Below are positions 48,725-58,942 of a DNA stretch of 64,000 nt, piece after piece; position 1 is the first letter of the stretch, and the number at the start of each line of letters is the position of its first letter. A program made the position numbers and the translations under genes. Source of the DNA: Gordonia sp. PDNC005. Its GTDB lineage: Bacteria > Actinomycetota > Actinomycetes > Mycobacteriales > Mycobacteriaceae. The notes below the pieces were generated by a model. The model did no database searches. It was not told the DNA's origin and saw nothing but the letters and a program-made list of their open reading frames with translations. The stretch spans positions 186,001-250,000 of the forward strand of contig NZ_CP070351.1 of the NCBI RefSeq assembly GCF_016919385.1. The letters run 5' to 3'.

Positions 48725-50280
48725 CCGATGGTCGACTCCTGGTCGGCGGGCGGCGTGTAGATCCGTGGACTCAGCTCCAACGCGTAGAAGCCGCCGTCGG
48801 CGCACGTCGTCCACACCTGCTGTCCGTGGAACTCCGGAGGCGAGAAGCACCAGTCGGTCGACATGTCGCCGCCGACGATCATCCCGGAGCGAGGGCCGAG
48901 CGCATCGTCGAGTTTCACCTTTCCGTTGACGATCGACATGCCGAGACTGAGGAACTCGATGGCGGGCACGCCGATGATCGATCCGAGGACGTGCGGCGAG
49001 TTCGGCAGGTCGGCGATCGTCGCGTTCTTCTGGGCAGGCGGGTTGTAGTAGCCGATCTCGGAGATGTTCTTCAGGTTCCTGATGTCGAAGACCCTGATGC
49101 CCGACGACTCCCACGAGCAGGCGAGAGTCGTCGGCTCGTTCGGGCGGTCGACGGCACAGTAGTGCGGGTTGGACGAGAACAAGCTGCCGCCCATCGACGA
49201 GCGGAGATTGGTGTCGAGGTTCGCCGGAAGATTCACCTCGAGTTTGATCTGCGCGACGTACTTCGGGCTGTTCACCTTCGTCACTTCGAACACCTTGACG
49301 CCGCCGGAGCCGCCCTCGTCGGCCGTGATGATGTGCGGTCGGTCGCCGATCATCACCGGTATCGAGTGCTGGTTGAGTTGCCCGTCCGGCCACAGATAGG
49401 CGGCGAGGTGCTTGACCTGGGGGAATCGCGCGCGCCGCTGAACCGAGCTGATGTCGAGGACGGTGATTCCGGCCATGTTCGACAGGTACATGCGGTTGCC
49501 GTCGGGAGAGATGCCGAAACCATGGCCGAGGAAGCTGTGCAGACCCTGCCAGATCACCCTCGGCGATCGCGGATCGGAGATGTCGATGGCGCTGAGGTGG
49601 CCGGGGAAGACGCCTGACGCCCAGTACGTCTTGCCGTCGGGAGAGAATCCGCCCTCGTGCGAGGTGAACGGCAGTGGCGTGGCGGTTCCGGGACCGGAGT
49701 TGAGGAGCTTCGGGTGCTCGCAGTCGGAGATGTCATAGACGGCGAAGAATCCACCGCCCCACAGCAGCGGGACGGCCGTCGCCGCGAGGAGCTTGCGCTT
49801 CCGGTTGACTTTCAACGTCTCCCACGTGCCGCCGCGCATGGCGGGCGATGTCAGTGATCCGACGACCTTCGGGTTCGCCGGGTCGGCGACGTTCACCACC
49901 TGCACACCGGGTTGGCGGACGAGGTTGTTGCCGGGGAACAGGCTGCCCGTGTAGCTGCAATGGTCGTAGGTGGCCGAGACGATGCCGCCTCCGGCGCCTC
50001 GGACCCCGCCGACCTTCGACACGTTGCAGCGATAGCCGAGACGCGACCGGCCCGAGTTCCGGTCCTCTGCGCTCACCAGGCCCTGCATCCCCTTCTCGGG
50101 AAGCGACCCCGGACCGCAGTCGGCGCGGTCGACGGCGACATCGGAGATGTCCGGGAACAAGTGGTTGGCGGCCTCGGCCGGCGGCGCGGAGAGCATCGAC
50201 CCGGCAAGAGCCAGAATCACCGCGAGTGTGATCGGCGCGAACCGTGTCCGCGGTCGTCTCCGAGCATGATCGATCCGCAT
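48721..50280 (-). CDS. Secreted LVIVD-repeat beta-propeller protein
   Basis: A 519-residue exported protein. The signal peptide (PITLAVILALAGSMLSAPPAEAA) should be cleaved after AEA. The mature part has LVIVD-type propeller repeats such as VQVVNVADPANPKVVGSL, LSAIDISDPRSPRVIWQG and IRVFDIRNLKNISEIGYYN. Ten or more cysteines suggest disulfides. Function is unknown; such propellers usually mediate binding. I chose ATG 50280 because it starts the signal peptide; the open frame extends another 3 kb as an antisense artefact of clpC. First gene of an operon with DUF305 and the PQQ-like propeller. Confidence 0.85.
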   Translation of the reverse strand: MRIDHARRRPRTRFAPITLAVILALAGSMLSAPPAEAANHLFPDISDVAVDRADCGPGSLPEKGMQGLVSAEDRNSGRSRLGYRCNVSKVGGVRGAGGGIVSATYDHCSYTGSLFPGNNLVRQPGVQVVNVADPANPKVVGSLTSPAMRGGTWETLKVNRKRKLLAATAVPLLWGGGFFAVYDISDCEHPKLLNSGPGTATPLPFTSHEGGFSPDGKTYWASGVFPGHLSAIDISDPRSPRVIWQGLHSFLGHGFGISPDGNRMYLSNMAGITVLDISSVQRRARFPQVKHLAAYLWPDGQLNQHSIPVMIGDRPHIITADEGGSGGVKVFEVTKVNSPKYVAQIKLEVNLPANLDTNLRSSMGGSLFSSNPHYCAVDRPNEPTTLACSWESSGIRVFDIRNLKNISEIGYYNPPAQKNATIADLPNSPHVLGSIIGVPAIEFLSLGMSIVNGKVKLDDALGPRSGMIVGGDMSTDWCFSPPEFHGQQVWTTCADGGFYALELSPRIYTPPADQESTIG

Positions 50281-50601
50281 TCCGCCCACCCCGTCTGAGA
50301 AGTCGTGCTCGTCTCGGACGCTAACACTCCCGACCTGCGCGCTGTGGCCCGTTCGGGCCAATTCGAGGGATCCGATGCGCGCATTGAGTGTCGTTCGCTC
50401 ACGGCGTACATGTTCGGGAACATCGTGCCTGCGTGCGACGTTGTCAACCTCAGACCCCCATCGCGGGCCTTGGCATCCGTCAGGGGCATCCGTAATGCAG
50501 GCACAGTTCGGCCAGAGCACTAGAGTGAAGGCAGGGCTGGTCGTATCTACAGCCACGGCTGACGTGGCAGCGACCGGGGCGCAAGCAATCGAGGGAGAAC
50601 A
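50281..50601. promoter_or_regulatory. Divergent intergenic region before clpC
   Basis: This 321-bp gap separates the exported-protein operon from clpC. TAGAGT at 50521-50526 is the best -10 for clpC, about 75 bp before its ATG; GAGGGAGAA at 50590-50598 is its ribosome-binding site. A GGCCCGTTCGGGCC palindrome lies near 50347. I see no gene and no clear stress-regulator (CIRCE or HspR) operator. Confidence 0.45.
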
Positions 50602-53148
50602 ATGTTCGAACGGTTCACCGACCGCGCACGCCGGGTTGTCGTCCTGGCGCAGGAAGAAGCGCGGATGCTCAACCACAACTACATCGGCACGGAGCACATC
50701 CTGCTGGGCCTCATCCACGAGGGTGAAGGCGTGGCGGCGAAGGCTCTCGAGTCGCTCGGCATCTCGCTTGAGGCCGTCCGTAGCCAGGTCGAGGAGATCA
50801 TCGGCCAGGGCCAGCAGGCCCCGTCCGGGCACATCCCGTTCACGCCGCGCGCGAAGAAGGTTCTCGAGCTCAGCCTCCGCGAGGCGCTGCAGCTCGGTCA
50901 CAACTACATCGGCACCGAGCACATCCTGCTCGGACTGATCCGCGAGGGCGAGGGCGTCGCCGCCCAGGTCCTCGTCAAGCTGGGCGCCGACCTCAACCGG
51001 GTCCGCCAGCAGGTGATCCAGCTGCTGTCCGGCTACCAGGGCAAGGAGCCGGAAACGGCAGGCACCGGCGGTCGCTCCAACGACTCCGGAACGCCGTCGA
51101 CGTCGCTGGTCCTCGACCAGTTCGGCCGCAACCTGACCACGGCGGCGTCCGAGGGCAAACTCGACCCGGTGATCGGCCGTGAGAAGGAAGTCGAGCGGAT
51201 CATGCAGGTCCTCTCGCGTCGTACCAAGAACAACCCGGTCCTCATCGGCGAGCCCGGCGTCGGCAAGACCGCCGTCGTCGAAGGCCTCGCGCAGGCCATC
51301 GTCTCGGGCAATGTCCCCGAGACGCTGAAGGACAAGCAGCTGTACACCCTCGACCTGGGTTCCCTGGTCGCGGGCAGCCGCTACCGCGGTGACTTCGAGG
51401 AACGCCTCAAGAAGGTCCTCAAGGAGATCAATACCCGCGGCGACATCATCCTGTTCATCGACGAGCTGCACCAGCTCGTCGGTGCCGGCGCCGCCGAGGG
51501 TGCGATCGACGCAGCCAGCATTCTGAAGCCGAAGCTGGCCCGCGGTGAGCTGCAGACCATCGGCGCCACGACGCTTGACGAGTACCGCAAGTACATCGAG
51601 AAGGACGCTGCGCTGGAACGCCGTTTCCAGCCGGTCCAGGTCGGCGAACCGTCGGTGGAGCACACCATCGAGATCCTCAAGGGTCTGCGCGACCGCTACG
51701 AACAGCACCACAAGGTGTCCATCACCGACGGTGCGCTCGCGGCCGCCGCATCGCTGGCCGACCGCTACATCAACGACCGCTTCCTTCCGGATAAGGCGAT
51801 CGACCTCATCGACGAGGCCGGCGCGCGCATGCGCATCCGCCGGATGACCGCGCCGCCAGACCTCCGCGAGTTCGACGATCGCATCGCCGACGCCCGCAAG
51901 GAGAAGGAGTCCGCGATCGACGCGCAGGACTTCGAGAAGGCGGCCAGCCTCCGAGACAAGGAGAAGAAGCTGGTCTCCGAGCGGGCCGAGCGTGAGAAGC
52001 AGTGGCGTGCAGGCGACCTCGACATTGTTTCCGAGGTCGACGACGAGCAGATCGCCGAAGTCCTCGGCAACTGGACCGGCATCCCCGTCTTCAAGCTCAC
52101 CGAGGAGGAGACCAAGCGTCTGCTCCGCATGGAGGATGAGCTGCACAAGAGGATCATCGGCCAGGAGGACGCCGTCAAGGCCGTCTCGAAGGCGATCCGT
52201 CGTACCCGCGCAGGTCTGAAGGACCCGAAGCGTCCGTCGGGCTCGTTCATCTTCGCCGGCCCGTCCGGCGTCGGTAAGACGGAGCTGTCGAAGGCTCTTG
52301 CGAACTTCCTGTTCGGCGAGGACGACGCGCTCATCCAGATCGACATGGGTGAGTTCCACGACCGCTTCACCGCGTCGCGTCTCTTCGGTGCGCCTCCCGG
52401 TTACGTCGGTTACGACGAGGGCGGGCAGCTCACCGAGAAGGTTCGTCGTAAGCCTTTCTCCGTGGTCCTGTTCGACGAGATCGAGAAGGCGCACCCGGAG
52501 ATCTACAACACGCTGCTTCAGGTGTTGGAGGACGGCCGTCTCACCGATGGTCAGGGACGCACAGTCGACTTCAAGAACACTGTCCTGATCTTCACGTCCA
52601 ACCTGGGAACGTCCGACATCTCGAAGGCCGTCGGAATGGGCTTCAGCAAGGACGACGGCAAGGGCTCGAACTACGAGCGCATGAAGAACAAGGTCAACGA
52701 CGAGCTGAAGAAGCACTTCCGCCCCGAGTTCCTGAACCGCATCGACGACGTCATCGTGTTCCACCAGCTCAAGCAGGACGAGATCCTGGAGATGGTCGAC
52801 CTGATGATCGGTCGTGTCGAGAAGCAGCTCAAGAACAAGGACATGGAGATCGAACTGACCGAGAAGGCGAAGAACCTGCTCGCCAAGCGCGGTTTCGATC
52901 CGGTGCTCGGTGCTCGTCCGCTGCGTCGCACCATTCAGCGCGAGATCGAGGACCAGCTGTCCGAGAAGATCCTCTTCGAGGAGATCAAGGGCGGCCAGAT
53001 CATCCTGGTCGATGTCGAAGGCTGGGACGGCGAAAGCGACGGCGAAGACGCGCACTTCACCTTCACCGGTTCGGAGCGTCCGCGGAACATCCCCGACGAC
53101 GCTGTGGAATTGACCAAGACCGCAGGTTCGGGCGACGACGTGGCCTGA
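50602..53148 (+). CDS. clpC: ClpC AAA+ chaperone-unfoldase
   Basis: An 848-residue Clp/HSP100 protein. Two N-terminal Clp repeats ([20 protein letters not shown] and [20 protein letters not shown]) bind adaptors and phospho-arginine; the first AAA+ module has Walker A GEPGVGKT around residue 216, a UVR-type coiled middle domain follows near 420-470, and the second AAA+ module has GPSGVGKT around 553. It feeds unfolded proteins to ClpP1P2, and in mycobacteria it is essential. The C-terminal LGF-type ClpP-docking loop (VGMGFSKDD region) is present. Strong terminator follows. Confidence 0.97.
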   Translation: MFERFTDRARRVVVLAQEEARMLNHNYIGTEHILLGLIHEGEGVAAKALESLGISLEAVRSQVEEIIGQGQQAPSGHIPFTPRAKKVLELSLREALQLGHNYIGTEHILLGLIREGEGVAAQVLVKLGADLNRVRQQVIQLLSGYQGKEPETAGTGGRSNDSGTPSTSLVLDQFGRNLTTAASEGKLDPVIGREKEVERIMQVLSRRTKNNPVLIGEPGVGKTAVVEGLAQAIVSGNVPETLKDKQLYTLDLGSLVAGSRYRGDFEERLKKVLKEINTRGDIILFIDELHQLVGAGAAEGAIDAASILKPKLARGELQTIGATTLDEYRKYIEKDAALERRFQPVQVGEPSVEHTIEILKGLRDRYEQHHKVSITDGALAAAASLADRYINDRFLPDKAIDLIDEAGARMRIRRMTAPPDLREFDDRIADARKEKESAIDAQDFEKAASLRDKEKKLVSERAEREKQWRAGDLDIVSEVDDEQIAEVLGNWTGIPVFKLTEEETKRLLRMEDELHKRIIGQEDAVKAVSKAIRRTRAGLKDPKRPSGSFIFAGPSGVGKTELSKALANFLFGEDDALIQIDMGEFHDRFTASRLFGAPPGYVGYDEGGQLTEKVRRKPFSVVLFDEIEKAHPEIYNTLLQVLEDGRLTDGQGRTVDFKNTVLIFTSNLGTSDISKAVGMGFSKDDGKGSNYERMKNKVNDELKKHFRPEFLNRIDDVIVFHQLKQDEILEMVDLMIGRVEKQLKNKDMEIELTEKAKNLLAKRGFDPVLGARPLRRTIQREIEDQLSEKILFEEIKGGQIILVDVEGWDGESDGEDAHFTFTGSERPRNIPDDAVELTKTAGSGDDVA

Positions 53149-53169
53149 TCTGCAATAGATCCAGCAGTA

Positions 53170-53204
53170 CGGCGGCCGGTGGGTGCACTTCCCACCGGCC
53201 GCCG
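53170..53204 (+). terminator. clpC terminator
   Basis: A perfect 14-bp stem, CGGCGGCCGGTGGG at 53170-53183, with a 7-nt loop and its complement at 53191-53204. No T-run; typical of GC-rich actinobacterial terminators. Confidence 0.85.
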
Positions 53205-53327
53205 TCGTCTGTCGCGGTCGAGTGAACGAATGACCTCGTTCGAGCGAGAGTGGCGGGCGTCTCCTAGAGTGATGAGTCAGCGCACCCCTGTCGGGTGCAT
53301 GATTCGTCACTACGTCGGGGAGATTCC

Positions 53328-54323
53328 ATGACTTACGGTCCGCCCAACCCGCAGTATCCTGCGGGACCGAATCCTCAGCAGCCGGGACCTCCACCGTTCG
53401 GCGTGGCCCCAGTGAAGGCTTCGCCGGTCCAGGCGATCCTTGCGCCGACCGCCGCGCCGAATCAGAAGAGCTTGATCGTTGGGGCCGCGGCAGCCGTCAT
53501 CGGCTTGCTGCTTGTCGTGTTCAGCTTCCTCACGTGGGCGTCGATCTCAGTCAATCAATCGAACTCGCTCGGCGGCGAATCGATGACGGTGAAGATTGAG
53601 ATGTCGATCAGCGGCCTCGGCGATGCGGATGTCTCGACTGATGTTGACCTTCCCGGATCGTTGCCGGACTCCGTCAAGGACGAGATCCTCAAGTCTGCGC
53701 CCACCGCTGACGAACTGAACAGTGACGAGGACGGCCCCGGCAAGCCCGGCGTGTGGATGATCGTTTTCGGTGTCCTCCTGATCGCAGGCGGAGTACTCGT
53801 CGTCATCCGCAAGTTCCCCGGCATCGGTGCTGTGATCGCGGCTGTCGCGGGTGTCGCTGCGACCATCACCGCGATCGTGTTCGTCGCTGACCCGATCGGT
53901 GCGTTCGGTGGCACGATGAATGACACACCGGCCGGTGCCGGTGTCGACAGCGGAGCGTCGTACGGTCTGTGGCTGACGTTGTTGGCCTCGCTCGCGGCCC
54001 TCGCGGTGGGAGCCCTGGCAGTCTTGCTGACAGTGGCGCCTGAGAAGTTCGGTGGATCGCGAGCCGGTGCTATGTTCACCGGCCCGGCTGCGCCTGGTGG
54101 TGCTCCTGGCTTCGCACAGGCCGGACCTGCGCAGCCAGGTCCGGTACCGCCTGGTGCTCCGAACCTCGGCCAGCCGAACTACGGGCAGCAGCTGGGCCAG
54201 CCGCAGGGCGGTTTCCCACCGGTGCCGCCGCAGGGTGCTCCGGGGCAGCAGTATCCGGGGCAGCAGCCGCCGCAGGGCTACGGCCCGCCGCCGCAGGGCT
54301 ACGGCCCGCCGCCGCAGCACTGA
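53328..54323 (+). CDS. Pro/Gln-rich integral membrane protein of unknown function
   Basis: A 331-residue protein. A Pro/Gly-rich N-terminal tail of about 50 residues precedes four predicted helices (near residues 50-75, 145-165, 170-195 and 220-245) with an external loop after the first. The C-terminal 80 residues are a Pro/Gln/Gly-rich tail with repeats such as PPQGYG. Proteins of this build are common in mycolata and often poorly characterised; I do not recognise a family. GGGGAG precedes ATG 53328. Strong terminators flank the gene, so it is monocistronic. Confidence 0.78.
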   Translation: MTYGPPNPQYPAGPNPQQPGPPPFGVAPVKASPVQAILAPTAAPNQKSLIVGAAAAVIGLLLVVFSFLTWASISVNQSNSLGGESMTVKIEMSISGLGDADVSTDVDLPGSLPDSVKDEILKSAPTADELNSDEDGPGKPGVWMIVFGVLLIAGGVLVVIRKFPGIGAVIAAVAGVAATITAIVFVADPIGAFGGTMNDTPAGAGVDSGASYGLWLTLLASLAALAVGALAVLLTVAPEKFGGSRAGAMFTGPAAPGGAPGFAQAGPAQPGPVPPGAPNLGQPNYGQQLGQPQGGFPPVPPQGAPGQQYPGQQPPQGYGPPPQGYGPPPQH

Positions 54324-54335
54324 CGTCATCTTCCA

Positions 54336-54370
54336 GAAGAGGGTCCGACCGCATCGGTCGGGCCCTCTTC
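54336..54370 (+). terminator. Terminator after the Pro/Gln-rich membrane protein gene
   Basis: GAAGAGGGTCCGACC at 54336-54350 and GGTCGGGCCCTCTTC at 54356-54370 form a 15-bp stem with one G-T type pair, followed by GCTTCTT. Confidence 0.85.
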
Positions 54371-54574
54371 GCTTCTTCCGGCGCCCCGAGCGGTCCGATG
54401 AGGCGAGTTACATCAGGAATGGCGTCAATGTCCGATCGGCGACGCTGGGCGCTCACACACAGGTGCCTAGGGGTCGAGTGAACGGCGCGGCCGCCTCGAT
54501 GCGCGGCAAACATCACACACTCGGTCGTGTCGACGTTCGGCAACTTCACAGGTTCTCATGGGAAACTAGCCGTC

Positions 54575-55486
54575 ATGTCCTCGTCTCGATTCCAGCTGTC
54601 GCGCGTCATGATCGTCATCGTTGCGATGGCGCTTGTGGCGGGTCTCGGCGTGGCGATCGCGACTTCCCGGGACGCTCACAGCGGTGCCTCGACAACGCCG
54701 ACGATGGCTGCAGCACATCCGAAGGCAGAGCTGCCGAAGTACGTGGCGATGGGAAGTTCGTTCGCTTCGGGGCCGTCGTCCAACAAGCGTGGCGTCAACA
54801 ACTGTGGACGCAGCGACGACAATTACCCGAGTCGTGTCGCCGAGACCATGCATTACCGGCTGATGGACGTGACCTGCGCCGGATCGACGACGTCAGAGAT
54901 TCTGGAGCCGTCTAAGCGGTATCACAAGCCGGCCCAGATCAACGCCGTCACAGCAGACACGTCTCTTGTCACGATCACGAGCGGCGGCAACGATGTCGGC
55001 TACATCGGCCGCCTCGGCGTGCAGAGTTGCGTGAACCTGGCGATGTCGGGCCTGACGCCGGTGCACTGCAATGCGTCACGAATTCCGTCACCGGCACCGA
55101 CACCCGCTGACTTCGCGACGGTGGAACAGAACCTGATCGCCATCGCGCGGGAAGTTCACAAGCGCGCACCCAAGGCACGGATCGTGTTCGTCGACTACCT
55201 GCCTGTCGTATCTGCTGCCGACATCGTCTGCCCGGGACTGCCGCTCGCCCCGTGGGAGGTCCTCGAGGCCAGCGTCGTGGCCGATACTCTCGCGGGAGTC
55301 ACGGCTCGCGCAGCGCGTGCGACCGGTTCTACCCTCGTGCAGGCGTCACAGGCAGGTAAGGCGCACACCGTGTGCTCGCCCGAGCCGTGGCTGCAGGGTT
55401 TCCCCGGCCGCCCGCCGTACCATCCGACAACCGCTGGCAAGGCCGGCGTCGCGAAGCTCGTCGAAGACGCTCTCCGTCCGCGCTAG
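54575..55486 (+). CDS. Exported SGNH/GDSL hydrolase
   Basis: A 303-residue secreted or membrane-anchored hydrolase. An N-terminal hydrophobic segment (VMIVIVAMALVAGLGVAIA) is followed by the SGNH blocks: VAMGSSFASG (Ser nucleophile), TSGGNDVGY (Gly/Asn oxyanion hole) and PYHPTTAGKAGVA (catalytic His with Asp replaced by Tyr-His-Pro arrangement). Six cysteines probably form disulfides. It likely hydrolyses esters of lipids or acylated polymers outside the cell. I chose ATG 54575; a GTG 48 bp upstream is the alternative. Confidence 0.87.
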   Translation: MSSSRFQLSRVMIVIVAMALVAGLGVAIATSRDAHSGASTTPTMAAAHPKAELPKYVAMGSSFASGPSSNKRGVNNCGRSDDNYPSRVAETMHYRLMDVTCAGSTTSEILEPSKRYHKPAQINAVTADTSLVTITSGGNDVGYIGRLGVQSCVNLAMSGLTPVHCNASRIPSPAPTPADFATVEQNLIAIAREVHKRAPKARIVFVDYLPVVSAADIVCPGLPLAPWEVLEASVVADTLAGVTARAARATGSTLVQASQAGKAHTVCSPEPWLQGFPGRPPYHPTTAGKAGVAKLVEDALRPR

Positions 55487-55543
55487 TTCTCGGGCCTCGT
55501 TCCACGTGAGCTTTAGGTATGGCGGTGTCCCCGCTTGACCAGC

Positions 55544-57052
55544 TCAGGCGGGGTACCGGACCACGTCGGCCCCTGGTGGGGCCGGCGGTCCCGGCGGGGG
55601 TGCCGGGATTCGGCACGAGAGCCATTTCTCCACCGCCGACCCGGACTTGGTGGCCCGGATCGCCGGGAGGAGTTTCTCCGGTTGGAGGGAGTGGTTGACT
55701 GTCCACGGCTGGTTGGAGCCGGTGGGTCGCCATCCGACCCGGCCTTTGAAGGGGCCGGTGGTGAGGATGGTGGTTTCCCATCCGCCGGGCTTGGTGGAGA
55801 CGCTGCGGTTATGCCTGCCGCAGGCCCCGCCCAGATGATTGATGTCGGTGGGTCCGCCGTCGTGCCAGTCGGGCATGTGGTGGGCTTGGGTGCGTGACCA
55901 CGGGGTGGTGCAGCCGGGTGCGGTGCACCCGCGGTCCCTGCCGAACAACGCGAGTCTCTGGGCCAGTGACGCCAGGCGGCGGCCACGCCCGAAGTGCAAA
56001 ATCTGCGAGGACTGGCCTTCGAAGACTTCGAGCCATGGGGTGGCGTCGGCTGCGATGTCGACCAGATCGGTGACCGGGAGGCGCGTGCCGGTCGCGGTGA
56101 CCGCGACACCTGCCCGGTTTTCGAGGTCTTCGAGCGATGCGGTGACCACCAAATGTGAGGGGAGGGCGACGGAGTCGCCGAGGGCGCCGTTGGCGAGGAG
56201 GTGGTCGAGCATTGCTTCGAGTGCGTCATGGTTGCGCTGGGACTGCGACCGGACATCCCGTTCGCGGGCGGCGGAGAGTGCCTCGGCGTCGGCGCCGTAG
56301 GCGGCGCCGCGGGGTGATTCGGGGTCGTCGGGGTTGTTCATCCCGGGTTCTGCCCAGAGGGTGAGGATTGCTTCGAGCTTGGCTCGAAGCGCCGGCGACA
56401 GTTGTGCCCGGATCTTGGACATCAGGCGCTTGTCCTGCGGTTGGATCGCGAATCCGCGGGTCCGGGCGCGGTCGGCGTCGTCAGTCAGGGAGCCGTCGGG
56501 GTCGAGGTGAGCCAGGATGCGGCGTCCGACTTCGCGGGTGCCCTCCGGGGTCAGTTGGCGGGACAGTTCGGCGAGCTCGGCCTCGGCACGGGCCTTGTCG
56601 TCTGCCGGGATGGCGGCGGGGATCTCCTCGATCACGGCGACGATCTCGTTGACGTGGTCGACCGAGAGGTCGCCGTCGGCGACCGCGGCTGCGGTGGCCG
56701 GCAGTGTCGGGTCGAGTTGGTCGCCGGAGTAGTTGTACATCGGGGCTAGCGCCAACGCCGCGGCCAGACGGCGCTTGCTCGCGCCGATGCCCAGGCGCAG
56801 CGCGGAGGTCAGGTACTTGCCCGGCGTCTGGGCACCTGCTTTGCGGTACGCGCCGCGCGTGGCCACCTCGGCGAAGAGGCGGGCGCCGATGCCGTCGGAC
56901 CGACGGTTCGAACGCTCGAACACGTCGGACATGTGCAGCACGTCGTCGTCGGTCATCGGGGTCAGCGACACCGACGACAACTTCACGGCCACCGCGTCCT
57001 GCAGGCGGGCGAGTTCAAGAGGCGAATCGGGTAGATCGAAGGTACTGGTCAT
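55544..57052 (-). CDS. DUF222 / 13E12-repeat HNH endonuclease-like protein
   Basis: A 502-residue protein of the DUF222 family expanded in actinobacteria. The N-terminal two-thirds is the helical DUF222 region (LPATAAAVADGDLSVDHVNEIV, ARTRGFAIQPQDKRLMSKIRAQL). The C-terminus has a zinc-associated HNH nuclease motif, RDRGCTAPGCTTPWSRTQAHHMPDWHDGGPTDINHLGGACGRHN, with two Cys pairs. Biological role is unknown; such genes occur in many copies per genome and behave like mobile repeats. Start ATG at 57052. Confidence 0.9.
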   Translation of the reverse strand: MTSTFDLPDSPLELARLQDAVAVKLSSVSLTPMTDDDVLHMSDVFERSNRRSDGIGARLFAEVATRGAYRKAGAQTPGKYLTSALRLGIGASKRRLAAALALAPMYNYSGDQLDPTLPATAAAVADGDLSVDHVNEIVAVIEEIPAAIPADDKARAEAELAELSRQLTPEGTREVGRRILAHLDPDGSLTDDADRARTRGFAIQPQDKRLMSKIRAQLSPALRAKLEAILTLWAEPGMNNPDDPESPRGAAYGADAEALSAARERDVRSQSQRNHDALEAMLDHLLANGALGDSVALPSHLVVTASLEDLENRAGVAVTATGTRLPVTDLVDIAADATPWLEVFEGQSSQILHFGRGRRLASLAQRLALFGRDRGCTAPGCTTPWSRTQAHHMPDWHDGGPTDINHLGGACGRHNRSVSTKPGGWETTILTTGPFKGRVGWRPTGSNQPWTVNHSLQPEKLLPAIRATKSGSAVEKWLSCRIPAPPPGPPAPPGADVVRYPA

Positions 57053-57172
57053 GGCGTTCGCCTCCCTCCAATGGGCCTCGGAGCGTGTCCGGTTTTGCTG
57101 TTATCTCCAGTGTAGGCTATTGTGGCAAAAATCATAGTGCTCTCGTCAATTAGTTCGATCAGATGTCAAAAG

Positions 57173-57203
57173 CAACGCCCGGCGACAATGTCGCCGGGCG
57201 TTG
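57173..57203 (-). terminator. Terminator of the acyltransferase gene
   Basis: CAACGCCCGGCGAC at 57173-57186, an AAT loop and the perfect complement at 57190-57203. On the minus strand the stem is followed by CTTTTGAC, giving a short U-tract. Confidence 0.87.
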
Positions 57204-57220
57204 ATGTGAGGGTCGAGCTG

Positions 57221-58753
57221 TCAGTCCTTCTTGTCGATAACGCTTGCGGAGGTCTCGTCGTCGACGGGGATGTCGGTGACGGGATCGTCGATCTCATCCA
57301 CCTGCGACGGTGCCGGCTCAGCAAGTGCCGCGGAGTGATCGGCTGCGCGCTCTTCGCGAGTCTCAGACAACTGTCTGGTGGCGACAACGGCGGCCGACCA
57401 TAGGAGCAGAACGCCGATAGCGGCGATGAGTGAACCGATCGACGTGTCGGCCCACTCGCGGAGTGCGGCCCCGACGGCGATTGCGCCAATCGCGACAGCT
57501 GCGGACTTGGCCGGTGTCTGCTTGCGCCAGTCTTCGCGTTCGCGACCGGTGGTCACCAGGCTCACCGGGCTGCGGCGTAGCACTTCGGCGAGGAAAACGG
57601 TCAAGATCAGCGTGATGACGTACGTGATCAAGATGTTCATGCCCAGCGACAAGTTGTCCCACCGGCGGGTGGTCGACATGACCTCTGACAGCACGATGAC
57701 GTGACCGAGGTAGATCGCGAACGAGCGGTCCGAACCCTTGCGGAGAATCGTGTCGGCCAGCGATCCCGGGCGGCGTCGTGCCTGCCACGCCATTCCGCCG
57801 ATGAAGAGGATGCAGATCACCGACAGGAAGAGGAACGCATTGTGCAGCATGAATACGTTCGTCGCGCGGAACATCTCTTCGGTGCCTGCGGCCGGGTCGG
57901 GCATGTCGACTGCGCCGTTCGCCTTGCCCTTGAAGTACACGAGCGTTGCGATGATCGTCGCCGAGGCTGCGCCGACTATGTAGAAGCGGTACTTCTGCAT
58001 GAAGCCGGTGAAGGCTTCGAAGTGGTACGCGGCGAGGCAGCCGGCAAAAATGAAGAACTGGTACGGCAGGATTGTGATCGGCAAGTACCGCCACAGTGTG
58101 CCGAGCGGTGTGTCTTCGAAGAGTGACGAGACATCGAGGCCGAGGAACGACTTCGGGTAGTCGCGGACCATCTGGAACATGAACCACGCCTGGATTGCTG
58201 CGCTCAGAGCCAGCAGATAGCGGTGGTAGCCCCAGGTCCGCTTGATGACCCACAGGACCGCAGGGAACACGACGTAGATCTGCATGCTCACCGAGAGGAA
58301 GTACAGGTGGTACGCGGCGTGACCGGTGATGAGGTCGTACGCGAAGCTCTTGATCGCGAGTCGGATCGTGTGACTGTCGTCGAAGATCGCGAAGACGTTG
58401 TCGACGCCGCCGTTCTGGTAGTGCTTGTTCAACCAGTAGAACAGCGACCACACAAGGAACGGCAGGCCGATCAGCTTGAAACGACGACGCCAGAACGTCG
58501 GGGCGTGGAGATCACGGTTCCGGTACTGGTAGGTCAGAACGAACCCGGTCAACGCGAAGAAGCAGTACCGGGTGTACCGCAGGATCAGGCCGGCCCCCTG
58601 GGCGATGATCGCCGTGTACGGCGCCATGCCCAGGATCACGTGGTCGAGGATCACTCCCGCGAACGTCACCAGTCGAACGAAGTCGATCTGATAGAGGTGG
58701 CGGTCCTTCTTCGCAGGCTTCTTCTCTGGAGTGCCTGTTTCGGTGTCTGACAT
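57221..58753 (-). CDS. Acyltransferase-3 family membrane protein
   Basis: A 510-residue membrane O-acyltransferase with about ten to eleven helices. Diagnostic are the N-terminal IDFVRLVTFAGVILDHVILG with the catalytic His, FFALTGFVLTYQYRNRD, and FWRRRFKLIGLPFLVWSLFY. These enzymes move acetyl or other acyl groups onto sugars or lipids across the membrane. It is divergent from a mycolyltransferase gene. In corynebacteria TmaT, a member of this family, acetylates trehalose monomycolate before export; a similar role here is possible but unproven. The C-terminal tail is acidic and disordered. Confidence 0.88.
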   Translation of the reverse strand: MSDTETGTPEKKPAKKDRHLYQIDFVRLVTFAGVILDHVILGMAPYTAIIAQGAGLILRYTRYCFFALTGFVLTYQYRNRDLHAPTFWRRRFKLIGLPFLVWSLFYWLNKHYQNGGVDNVFAIFDDSHTIRLAIKSFAYDLITGHAAYHLYFLSVSMQIYVVFPAVLWVIKRTWGYHRYLLALSAAIQAWFMFQMVRDYPKSFLGLDVSSLFEDTPLGTLWRYLPITILPYQFFIFAGCLAAYHFEAFTGFMQKYRFYIVGAASATIIATLVYFKGKANGAVDMPDPAAGTEEMFRATNVFMLHNAFLFLSVICILFIGGMAWQARRRPGSLADTILRKGSDRSFAIYLGHVIVLSEVMSTTRRWDNLSLGMNILITYVITLILTVFLAEVLRRSPVSLVTTGREREDWRKQTPAKSAAVAIGAIAVGAALREWADTSIGSLIAAIGVLLLWSAAVVATRQLSETREERAADHSAALAEPAPSQVDEIDDPVTDIPVDDETSASVIDKKD

Positions 58754-58900
58754 GTCGCGTTGAAGTCCGTCTCGTCTGGCGTGGCGCCTCTGCGGGCGCG
58801 GTTCTGGCTTGTTGGAACGTTACTAGTTGCCCTCGCCAACTCCCGCATTGAAACCCACCCCAGAGCTGTTCTGTCGTTTCCTGTGAGCGCGTCAACGCGC

Positions 58901-58906
58901 TAGAAT
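58901..58906 (+). promoter_or_regulatory. -10 element of the mycolyltransferase gene
   Basis: TAGAAT lies 37 bp before ATG 58943. A palindrome GCGCGT-CA-ACGCGC at 58887-58900 abuts it, a possible operator. No convincing -35 was found. Confidence 0.5.
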
Positions 58907-58942
58907 CTGTGACAGTTGTTTCGCATGAGGCTAATGGGGTGG

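Noticed and set aside
48721-53394. A 1,557-codon minus-strand open frame spanning clpC and beyond
   Set aside because: Only its last 519 codons match a protein family. The rest is antisense to clpC, which is certain, and is a by-product of high GC content and codon bias.
55544-57052. HNH protein as a homing endonuclease or part of a mobile element or prophage
   Set aside because: No intron, intein, transposase, integrase, terminal repeats or phage genes surround it; DUF222 proteins are commonly dispersed chromosomal genes.
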